Positions 1 through 5,674 of a stretch of 6,826 nt of DNA are shown piece by piece. Position 1 is the first letter of the stretch. Each line of letters starts with the position of its first letter. The translations under genes and the position numbers were made by a program. The DNA lies in NCBI GenBank assembly GCA_024274855.1, contig JAJSAJ010000653.1, positions 1-6,826 on the forward strand, in the 5' to 3' direction. The notes below the pieces were generated by a model. That model searched no databases. It saw only the letters and a list, made by a program, of their open reading frames with translations, and was not told where the DNA came from. Origin of the DNA: Planctomycetota bacterium. GTDB taxonomy: Bacteria; Planctomycetota; Planctomycetia; Pirellulales; Pirellulaceae.

Positions 1-8
1 AGCGTTTT

Positions 9-81
9 CGGGAGGGCGAAGCTCCTGCTGAGCCTCTTGTTTCGTTGGCCAAAACGGCTCGGCGGGAGCCTCGCCCTCCCG
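9..81 (+). repeat. Long imperfect inverted repeat; terminator-like hairpin or dispersed intergenic repeat
   Basis: Arms 9-34 and 56-81 (26 nt each) pair at 23 Watson-Crick positions. Of the other three, two are G-U wobbles if the + strand is transcribed and one is an A-C mismatch. The 21-nt loop contains a further GTTT/AAAC pairing (39-42 with 52-55). The 3' arm is followed by TTTT (82-85), so it could be an intrinsic terminator for a + strand gene lying before the window. On the - strand both wobbles become A-C mismatches and no T-run follows, so the + orientation is favoured. The purine-rich GGGAGGGCGA arm with its CCTCGCCCTCCC partner resembles hairpins I associate with planctomycete intergenic regions, but only one copy is present here, so the repeat-family idea is unproven. 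Confidence 0.7.
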
Positions 82-85
82 TTTT

Positions 86-333
86 GAGACAAAGCCTTGT
101 ATGCTAGTAGAGTGTAAGGATTCGCCAATCGATAACTGCCGCACAAGTCCCGGACCCCCATGAGTTCGTCTCATAGGTGAAGCAGTCTCGCAGCTAGAAG
201 AGGCTAAGTTGATCATTTTGAGTCAAGTGTAGTGACCAACGGGAACGGGCCAGCACGGTTCGAGCGGTAGCGCGTAGTTGGTTCGAGGCCCTGCCTCGTT
301 AGGTTCTCGTTCTCCGTTTTCAGGGCCAATGAC
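86..333. other. Intergenic leader before the TPR gene; no gene recognised
   Basis: No convincing coding sequence, tRNA or promoter was found. A reverse-strand open frame covers part of it (213-422), but it overlaps the start of the TPR gene and has no family signature. The octamer GGTTCGAG occurs twice (258-265 and 281-288) and superficially recalls a tRNA T-loop, but no T-stem or acceptor stem can be paired around it. A promoter for the TPR gene should lie here or upstream; no hexamer pair with acceptable spacing stood out. Confidence 0.5.
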
Positions 334-1605
334 ATGAAACGCCGTGGAACTTCCTCGAAGTCAGCTGTGCGCCGTCGTGGCAACGCGAGTGCGCCACATG
401 ATGAGCCCACGAATCGTGGCAATCCGCGTCCAATTCGTTTTGGCCTGATTGTTGTCGGCGTGCTTGCTATCGGGGCTTCGGCTGGGATCTACTTGGCTAC
501 CCGATCCTGGCAACGACGGGTCACCGAACAGACTGGTGACCCGAAGATCATCAAGACGGTACAAGTTGGCCATGAGCCGTGGTTGGCCGATCCGGCTTTT
601 TCGCCCGAAGCAACCGTCGAACAGTTGATAGCACAAGGGACAGAGAACACAACGGAACTGCTCCGAGCCTTTCCGGACAGTGCCGTCGCGGCGGGAATCG
701 CGGGTCGCTGGTGGTTTAACCTGGGGCAAACGGCCAAAGCACGCACGATGTGGCAACGCAGCATTCAACTCGATCCCCGATTTACTGACGGCTATTTCGG
801 CATGGGAGTGATTGCCAAGGATGGTGGAGATTTTGACGAAGCAGTCAAGATGTTTACCAAGGTCGTCGAACTCGATCCGGCAGAACCGCAAGCGCCTTCC
901 CTGCTTGGTGAAACGCTGATGAAGTCTGGGCACATCGAGCAGGCGGTCGGTTTTCTTGAAAGAGCGGCTCGTCAGCCGGATCCGTCGGTAATCACCAGTT
1001 CGGACCTTGGTCAGGCATATCTTCAAATGAAGCAATATGACAAGGCACGGAGGATTTATGAGGCGCTGATTCAGGCGGCTCCCAACACGGGAAGCGCCTA
1101 CTACGGCTTGGCTCAGGCTTATGCAAAACTTGGTCAACGAAAAAAGGCGCGCGAATACCTGAAGAAGTACCGCAGCTTTGCCGCCGTCGATCAGGAAGAG
1201 TTGGTTCGATACGTCCGCGGCTATTCGGATCGGGATTCGCTTCGCAAGTACCTCGCACAATCTTCGTTGGGCTGTGCGGCGCTCTATACGGAAAATGGGG
1301 AAAAAGAGGCGGCCGAGCGGTACTGGCGCATGACTAGCGTCTTGGATCCGACCAATACACTCTGCCTCGAGCAGTTGTTGACGCATTACGAGTCGCAACA
1401 CCGATTGGCGGACGCTGTACTGATTGGCCGTCAGTTGTGTAACCTGCAACCAGATAATCCGGATCACTGGCTGGATGTTGCCATTCTTTACGGTCGCCTT
1501 GGCCGCCTGGATCAGGCGATGACCGCCGCTGCGAAGGCTGTCCAATTGGCGCCTGGCAATCCGAAATACAAACAAGCGTATGAAGTGATTCGCCAGAATC
1601 GCTGA
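334..1605 (+). CDS. Membrane-anchored tetratricopeptide repeat (TPR) protein
   Basis: The 423-residue product starts with an arginine-rich cytoplasmic segment (1-35), followed by one hydrophobic helix at about 36-55 and no signal-peptidase site. This predicts a type II anchor with the rest of the protein outside the cytoplasmic membrane. TPR units are visible at about 118-148, 151-182, 186-214, 220-250, 253-282 and 376-409, with degenerate units near 306-340 and 343-373. Typical features are the YFGMGVIAKDGGDFDEA and LDP endings. TPR arrays mediate protein-protein contacts; the partner is unknown. The ATG at 334 is the first in frame, with only a weak AGGG 8 nt upstream. The CRTAC1-like gene follows after 89 bp on the same strand, suggesting an operon and possibly shared function. 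No catalytic domain is seen. The TPR call is secure; the role is unknown. Confidence 0.9.
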   Translation: MKRRGTSSKSAVRRRGNASAPHDEPTNRGNPRPIRFGLIVVGVLAIGASAGIYLATRSWQRRVTEQTGDPKIIKTVQVGHEPWLADPAFSPEATVEQLIAQGTENTTELLRAFPDSAVAAGIAGRWWFNLGQTAKARTMWQRSIQLDPRFTDGYFGMGVIAKDGGDFDEAVKMFTKVVELDPAEPQAPSLLGETLMKSGHIEQAVGFLERAARQPDPSVITSSDLGQAYLQMKQYDKARRIYEALIQAAPNTGSAYYGLAQAYAKLGQRKKAREYLKKYRSFAAVDQEELVRYVRGYSDRDSLRKYLAQSSLGCAALYTENGEKEAAERYWRMTSVLDPTNTLCLEQLLTHYESQHRLADAVLIGRQLCNLQPDNPDHWLDVAILYGRLGRLDQAMTAAAKAVQLAPGNPKYKQAYEVIRQNR

Positions 1606-1694
1606 AATACCCGTAAGGATGTTCCCTGTTCGGTTGCGATTCGGAGGCGTGCCACGAGTCTGCTTATGAACGAGATAACTGGAGTCGATGAGTT
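1606..1694 (+). other. Short gap between TPR and CRTAC1-like genes (probable operon)
   Basis: This 89-bp spacer has no strong hairpin with a T-run and no clear promoter, which is consistent with readthrough from the TPR gene. A GGAG at 1681-1684 lies 10 nt before the ATG at 1695 and is the best ribosome-binding candidate for the downstream gene. A second ATG at 1688, in another frame, is also near it but opens a frame with no recognisable content. Confidence 0.45.
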
Positions 1695-3479
1695 ATGGTG
1701 CACCTGAAGCCAGTGATAAAACCTGTTTGTCTCTTGTGGGGTGTGTCTCGCGCCCATTTGGTCGGCTTGCCTCGTGTGGCATTTCGTCGAATTGCGGTTC
1801 GGCCGTGGCGAATGACGTTTCCCGCGACACCGTGCATCTTGCTGGTGGCATTGATTGTCGCGACCGAGGCGCGAGGACAAAGTCCCATTCTGTTGCACGA
1901 CATCACCGAGCAAACGGGGATCACTTTCAAACACACGGATGGTGGATCTGGCGAACGCTACATTATGGAAACGGTGACCGCGGGACTTGCCCTGTTTGAC
2001 TATGACAATGATGGGGACATCGATATTTACTTTCTCAATGGCGCGCCGTTGCGAGGCACAAAGGTCGACGATGCGCCAAGAAATGCCCTGTATCGCAATG
2101 ATGGCGATTTTCATTTCACGGACGTGACCAAACACTCCGGGTTGGGCGACACGGGATATGGATTAGGCGTGGCCGTCGGCGATTACGATAATGACGGTGA
2201 TCCGGATGTCTATTTGAACAACTACGGTCCGAATGCCATGTACAGCAACAACGGTGACGGGACCTTTTCGGACGTGACCGTGCAGAGCGGAACGGAAAAC
2301 GGCAAGAGTGAAGTGGGCGCGGGGACGTGTTTTTTGGACATGGACGGCGATGGTGACTTGGACCTGTACGTTTCACGGTATCTGGACTTTTCATACGAGA
2401 CGCACGTCCACAATGTCTGGATGGGCTACCATGTCTATTCCGGCCCCGAGCACTACGTACCGATACCGGATACCATGTACCTCAACAATGGGGATGGCAC
2501 GTTTACCGATGTAAGTGTCGAATCGGGCATTGCCGCCGTCAAAGGACGAGGCATGGGAATCGTCTGCGCCGACTATGACAACGACGGCGACACGGCCATT
2601 TATGTGGCTAACGACTCGACAGCCAACTTCCTCTTCGAAAATGATGGAACGGGGAAGTTCGAAGAAATCGACCTGTTGGCCGGGCTCGCATATGACCTAT
2701 ATGGAAAACGGCATGGGAGCATGGGCGTTGACTGCGGCGATTACGATAACGACGGCCTGCTTGACTTCTACCAAACCTCCTACCAACGCCAACTGGCCGT
2801 CCTGTTCCGAAACATGGGCGACGGCCTTTTTGAAGACGTTACCTTAACCAGCCAGGCCGGCGATGGGACATTGCAGTATGTGACCTGGGGAAACGGGTTC
2901 GCGGACTTCAACAACGATGGCAATCGAGATATTTTTGTCGCCTGCGGCCATTTGCTCGATAACGTCGACCTGTTCAGCGACATCACTTCGTACAAGGTGC
3001 GAAATATCCTGTTCATGAATATGGGAAACGGCAAGTTCATGAATGTCTCCAACCAAAGTGGTGACGGAATGCAGGTCAAACTGAGCAGTCGTGGTGTTGC
3101 GTTCGACGATCTGGACAACGATGGGGACGTCGATGTGGTCATACTCAATTCGCGAAGCAAGCCGACTGTTTTGCGGAATGATTCGCCCAAAAAGCACCAT
3201 TGGCTGGGAGTGCAGCTACGCGGCAAGAAGACCAATCGCGACGGCGTCGGCGCGCACGTAAAGGTCTTTGCGGGAGATCTGAAGCTGATCGACGAAGTAC
3301 ACAGCGGACGAAGCTATCAAAGCCACTACGGGACGCGTCTGCATTTCGGACTCGGCGATCGTAAACACATCGACCGCGTCGAAGTTCGCTGGATCGGTGG
3401 CGGAACCGACGTTTTGCGTGATGTGCCGATCGATCGGGTTATGACAATTGTCGAGGGAACCGCCGGCACCTCGCACTGA
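1695..3479 (+). CDS. Secreted CRTAC1-family protein: FG-GAP/VCBS repeats plus ASPIC/UnbV domain
   Basis: The 594-residue product has seven calcium-loop motifs of DxDxDGD type at about 102-112, 163-173, 215-225, 293-303, 349-359, 404-414 and 472-482. Six alternate with N-x-G-x-G-x-F-x-x-V/I strands at about 134-144, 184-194, 263-273, 315-325, 372-382 and 441-451. This pattern fits a beta-propeller of FG-GAP/VCBS repeats (family knowledge), probably seven-bladed (inference). Residues about 515-587 (RDGVGAHVKVFAG onward, with the SGRSYQSHYG segment) match the ASPIC/UnbV domain that ends CRTAC1-like proteins. A hydrophobic stretch at about 46-57 ending near A-x-G-Q looks like a signal peptide. 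If translation began at M40 (1812) the signal would be of normal length, but M40 has no good ribosome site while the ATG at 1695 has GGAG upstream. The fourth loop lacks its last Asp (Ala301). The role is unknown; extracellular calcium-dependent adhesion or recognition is plausible. Confidence 0.9.
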   Translation: MVHLKPVIKPVCLLWGVSRAHLVGLPRVAFRRIAVRPWRMTFPATPCILLVALIVATEARGQSPILLHDITEQTGITFKHTDGGSGERYIMETVTAGLALFDYDNDGDIDIYFLNGAPLRGTKVDDAPRNALYRNDGDFHFTDVTKHSGLGDTGYGLGVAVGDYDNDGDPDVYLNNYGPNAMYSNNGDGTFSDVTVQSGTENGKSEVGAGTCFLDMDGDGDLDLYVSRYLDFSYETHVHNVWMGYHVYSGPEHYVPIPDTMYLNNGDGTFTDVSVESGIAAVKGRGMGIVCADYDNDGDTAIYVANDSTANFLFENDGTGKFEEIDLLAGLAYDLYGKRHGSMGVDCGDYDNDGLLDFYQTSYQRQLAVLFRNMGDGLFEDVTLTSQAGDGTLQYVTWGNGFADFNNDGNRDIFVACGHLLDNVDLFSDITSYKVRNILFMNMGNGKFMNVSNQSGDGMQVKLSSRGVAFDDLDNDGDVDVVILNSRSKPTVLRNDSPKKHHWLGVQLRGKKTNRDGVGAHVKVFAGDLKLIDEVHSGRSYQSHYGTRLHFGLGDRKHIDRVEVRWIGGGTDVLRDVPIDRVMTIVEGTAGTSH

Positions 3480-3811
3480 CTTCTTCACGTGCCGATCGAT
3501 CGTCCCTTGCCGGATTGACCCGGAAGCTTGGGGTGCGAGGCCATAAACCGAGCCACCGAGACATTCGGCAAACAACGATCAGGGTGCACATCCAACAGCA
3601 ACACGTACGCGTTATAAGTGCAGCCATCTTGAGGGGGGGATTGCCCCGGATGGAAGGTGGTGTCTTCTTGCGCATCTGGCTTACTAATCCGGTTTCTTCT
3701 CTAAAATACGGGAGAATATAGGCCAGAGCGTTCCCCCAAAAGGCACGCCGATGTATAAGAAAAAGGTAGTGCGCGCCGAATGGTTTCGGTGTGGGACAAG
3801 AAATGAAGTGA

Positions 3812-3833
3812 CAGGTACTTGTCAGGTAATTGT
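3812..3833. repeat. Tandem duplication of an 11-bp unit
   Basis: CAGGTACTTGT (3812-3822) is followed directly by CAGGTAATTGT (3823-3833), with one mismatch. The next two bases (CA) begin a third copy, and the end runs into the palindrome TCAATTGA (3833-3840). An 11-bp period places both copies on nearly the same helix face, as in paired operator half-sites, but a chance slippage repeat is equally possible. It lies about 230 bp upstream of the DUF1559 start at 4063. Confidence 0.45.
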
Positions 3834-3874
3834 CAATTGACGCACGAGAGTGTGCTCGGTTCATTGTCTTGTCC

Positions 3875-3890
3875 GGCCCCCCAAGGGGCC
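3875..3890. other. GC-rich hairpin upstream of the first DUF1559 gene
   Basis: GGCCCC (3875-3880) and GGGGCC (3885-3890) pair perfectly around a CCAA loop. An outer GTCC/GGAC pairing (3871-3874 with 3896-3899) extends the stem across a 5-nt bulge. No T-run follows on the + strand, and none clearly follows on the - strand, so it is not a standard intrinsic terminator. It may fold in the untranslated leader of the downstream gene; function unknown. Confidence 0.4.
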
Positions 3891-4050
3891 GTGAAGGACC
3901 ATCCGATTTTGCGGCTGGAACGCTGCGGGCTGTTGTCGGTCATTGGTCCGTTCTTTTTGGTTCAAACGCACGGGATTGAAACCGGCGTTTGTTCCGGAAC
4001 AGTGAGTGGCTTGTTCTAAAGTTAGTTGTCTTTTTGGTTTTGCAGCGATT

Positions 4051-4065
4051 GGAGGTGGAGTAGTG
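4051..4065 (+). promoter_or_regulatory. Ribosome-binding site that sets the start of the first DUF1559 gene at GTG 4063
   Basis: GGAGGTG (4051-4057) is a seven-base match to the consensus Shine-Dalgarno, 5 nt before GTG at 4063. A longer in-frame start (GTG 4006) has no such site. The paralogue has the equivalent GAGGTG 4 nt before its ATG. Both chosen starts give leaders of exactly 13 residues up to the prepilin cleavage Gly, which supports the choice. Confidence 0.8.
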
Positions 4066-5193
4066 AGGCGTTCTGTTGTTGGACGGCGCGGTCGTCCTGG
4101 ATTTACGCTTGTCGAGTTGCTGGTGGTCATTGCGATCATCGGGATTTTGGTGGCACTCCTGTTGCCGGCCGTACAGGCCGCTCGTGAGGCCGCACGACGC
4201 ATGCAGTGTTCGAACAATCTGAAACAGCTTGCGTTGGCATGCCACAATTATGTCGACACGCATAAAGTTTTGCCCCCGATGAATGTCGGAACGAACTCAA
4301 TCGGTGGCTGGGGCGATGGTGGCTACAAAATCTCGAACTTCCGACGGTTGAGCTGGATGGTTCATACGATGCCGTTTTATGAGCAGAAGACATTGTATGA
4401 CCAGATCATGGCGGGTGGTGTCGGGACTGATGGAACGGTCGTGCCCGCTGGTGGTTCCCATCCGCTTTGGAGCGGTTACCTGCCCTACCGAACGTTGGTT
4501 CCCGATGTGCTCTGTCCGTCGGATGGCCTTGGCCAGAAAAAGAGTTCCGGCTCAGTAGGCAAGAACAACTATCTCGCGTCGATGGGCGACCAGTATTACA
4601 ACGTGGCCGGCGATACGGACAACCGCGGCATTTTTTCGAATGTCCGCGCGACCAGTTTTCGCGACATTAAGGATGGAACCAGCAATACGATTTTGCTGAG
4701 CGAAAACACGATCCATCCAAAGGGTGGCACGGACTGCGTCAAGTTACACGGCTGCTTGAATGTCATATCCGACATTGATTCGACCGGACCTATCGCTTGC
4801 ATGGCCACCAAAGGCCCAAGCGGTACGATCCTAGGCCCGATCGCGCAAGATCACCAGCAACGTGGTGACAGTTTGTATGCCGGGTTCCCGATCACGACCG
4901 GATTCAACACGATTCTGTCTCCAAACTCACCCATTTGCATGATCTCACGGGGCGAGTGGAGCTGGGGCGTATTGCCTCCGGACAGCTATCATCCTGGTGG
5001 TGTCAATGCCGCTTTGGCTGACGGCTCGGTTCGCTTCATTGCCGAGACGATCAACACGGGCAATCTGTCCTGCCGTGACCCATCGCGCGTTGATCCGTGC
5101 ATGACGGGGCAGATTCCCGGAACCAGTCCCTACGGCATCTGGGGTGCGTTGGGCAGCAAGGATGGTTCCGAGATACTACAAGACGAATTCTAA
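4063..5193 (+). CDS. DUF1559 family protein with prepilin-like N-terminus and H-X9-DG motif (paralogue 1)
   Basis: The product has 376 residues from GTG 4063. A basic 13-residue leader ends in Gly13, followed by Phe14 and Glu18 (mature position 5), the classic type IV prepilin site GFTLVELLVV. The hydrophobic helix continues to about residue 37, then AAREAARRMQCSNN, the hallmark of planctomycete DUF1559 (SBP_bac_10) proteins. The H-X9-DG motif is His310 to Asp320-Gly321, in HPGGVNAALADGSVRF. The leader is expected to be cut by a prepilin peptidase and the protein held in or outside the cytoplasmic membrane. DUF1559 proteins have no established biochemical role; pseudopilin-like secretion or surface assembly is inferred from the N-terminus. 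Cysteines near the C-terminus (SCRDPSRVDPC) could form a disulfide. It is about 84% identical to the gene at 5672 and is followed by a terminator. The GTG start contrasts with ATG in the paralogue. Family call secure. Confidence 0.93.
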   Translation: MRRSVVGRRGRPGFTLVELLVVIAIIGILVALLLPAVQAAREAARRMQCSNNLKQLALACHNYVDTHKVLPPMNVGTNSIGGWGDGGYKISNFRRLSWMVHTMPFYEQKTLYDQIMAGGVGTDGTVVPAGGSHPLWSGYLPYRTLVPDVLCPSDGLGQKKSSGSVGKNNYLASMGDQYYNVAGDTDNRGIFSNVRATSFRDIKDGTSNTILLSENTIHPKGGTDCVKLHGCLNVISDIDSTGPIACMATKGPSGTILGPIAQDHQQRGDSLYAGFPITTGFNTILSPNSPICMISRGEWSWGVLPPDSYHPGGVNAALADGSVRFIAETINTGNLSCRDPSRVDPCMTGQIPGTSPYGIWGALGSKDGSEILQDEF

Positions 5194-5255
5194 GCTTTGT
5201 CGACTGCCGCTTGGGGCTGTCTGGGCTTCGCAGGCGGTTGACGTGCAAACCGATC

Positions 5256-5295
5256 ACGGGTCGCCACGTTCATGTGGCGGCCCGTTTCTTTTCTT
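5256..5295 (+). terminator. Intrinsic terminator after DUF1559 paralogue 1
   Basis: A 12-bp stem (5256-5267 with 5274-5285) closes on a 6-nt loop (GTTCAT) with a single G-U wobble (5261 with 5280), and is followed by the T-rich tract TTTCTTTTCTT (5285-5295). It lies 63 bp after the stop at 5193. This is the clearest terminator in the window and argues against co-transcription of the two DUF1559 genes. Confidence 0.85.
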
Positions 5296-5420
5296 GCTCA
5301 ATATGCGTGCCTAATGTCCGTGGGGATCCGCGCACTTCGATAAGCCCACTTTGGCCGGTATTCGCCATTACCCCACCTCTGGCATGTGCGAGGACGACGC
5401 AAGGTAATATCACATCTTAC

Positions 5421-5449
5421 TTTACATCCGCTTGTCGTTTGGATATACT
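5421..5449 (+). promoter_or_regulatory. Predicted sigma70-type promoter for DUF1559 paralogue 2
   Basis: TTTACA (5421-5426) and TATACT (5444-5449) each match the consensus hexamer at five of six positions and are separated by exactly 17 bp. The predicted transcription start is near 5456, giving an untranslated leader of about 215 nt before ATG 5672. Its place between a terminator and a gene supports it. Planctomycete promoters are poorly characterised, so this rests on the general bacterial consensus. Confidence 0.6.
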
Positions 5450-5563
5450 ACACTCGTTCTCGTTGCTTGCCGCGGAAAATACGTTCGGCGCGTGTTGTCT
5501 GTTTGGATCTTTGCCGTTCAGCGGCCCATTCAGTTCCGTCACGCGGACTGAGATTGGCACAAT

Positions 5564-5581
5564 TTTGCGTGAGTACGCAAA
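5564..5581 (+). repeat. Perfect 7-bp hairpin in the leader of DUF1559 paralogue 2
   Basis: TTTGCGT (5564-5570) and ACGCAAA (5575-5581) pair perfectly around GAGT. If the promoter at 5421-5449 is right, this lies about 108 nt into the transcript and 90 nt before the start codon. It could be an operator or a leader RNA structure. There is no T-run for termination and no counterpart before paralogue 1. Confidence 0.5.
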
Positions 5582-5661
5582 TCGTCTGACTTCAGAATTG
5601 ATCGGCGGCACATCGGTGGAGCGGGACGGAAATGGTTTCCCTTAATGTTTTCTTTTTCTAA

Positions 5662-5674
5662 GAGGTGGAGAATG
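5662..5674 (+). promoter_or_regulatory. Ribosome-binding site that sets the start of DUF1559 paralogue 2 at ATG 5672
   Basis: GAGGTG (5662-5667) matches the Shine-Dalgarno consensus and lies 4 nt before ATG 5672. The upstream in-frame ATG at 5645 would place this site inside the coding sequence and lacks its own. The 5672 start gives a 13-residue prepilin leader, the same as paralogue 1. Confidence 0.8.

Larger units (their letters stand above)
3480..4062. other. Intergenic region between the CRTAC1-like gene and the first DUF1559 gene
   Basis: No gene is supported over about 580 bp. Small open frames exist on both strands (for example + 3515-3721 and - 3439-3864), but none has a ribosome site, recognisable motif or compositional support. 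The stretch contains a tandem 11-mer (3812-3833), a GC-rich hairpin (3875-3890), a perfect palindrome GTTCCGGAAC (3991-4000) and a 14-bp repeat of the end of the CRTAC1 gene (3489-3502). The promoter of the first DUF1559 gene should be here. TATA-like hexamers occur (TAAAAT 3702-3707, TATAAG 3754-3759), but none has a good -35 partner. No clear terminator follows the CRTAC1 stop. Confidence 0.5.
5296..5671 (+). other. Upstream region of DUF1559 paralogue 2
   Basis: This roughly 375-bp non-coding stretch separates the terminator from the second paralogue. A + strand open frame (5097-5645) crosses it but overlaps the first DUF1559 gene in another frame and shows no family signature. The region contains the predicted promoter (5421-5449) and a perfect hairpin (5564-5581). 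It has no visible similarity to the region upstream of paralogue 1 apart from the ribosome-binding site. Confidence 0.6.

Noticed and set aside
250..300. Possible tRNA suggested by repeated GGTTCGAG segments
   Set aside because: No 5-bp T-stem, anticodon stem or 7-bp acceptor stem can be paired around either copy, on either strand.
329..337. Two-codon mini-ORF (ATG ACA TGA) overlapping the TPR start codon
   Set aside because: The overlap resembles translational coupling, but there is no ribosome site for it and such a short ORF is likely by chance.
361..1575. Long reverse-strand open frame (404 residues) across the TPR gene
   Set aside because: It is the antisense shadow of a gene with clear TPR repeats, and its translation shows no family motif or ribosome site.
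3515..3721. 68-residue + strand open frame in the same gap
   Set aside because: It has no Shine-Dalgarno, no hydrophobic segment and no domain; the length is expected by chance.
3439..3864. 141-residue reverse-strand open frame in the gap after the CRTAC1-like gene
   Set aside because: It overlaps the CRTAC1 3' end in antisense, has no ribosome site or motif, and its composition is like translated non-coding DNA.
3991..4000. Perfect 10-bp palindrome GTTCCGGAAC before DUF1559 paralogue 1
   Set aside because: Several 10-bp palindromes are expected by chance in a window this size, and nothing else ties this one to regulation.
5554..5570. Sigma54-like promoter TTGGCAC...TTTGC upstream of DUF1559 paralogue 2
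   Set aside because: The GG and GC elements are separated by 9 bp instead of the strictly required 10, and the GC element is also half of a perfect hairpin. A good sigma70-type promoter lies about 110 bp upstream.
5097..5645. 182-residue + strand open frame overlapping the 3' end of DUF1559 paralogue 1
   Set aside because: It starts inside a confidently called gene in a different frame, crosses a strong terminator and contains no recognisable domain.
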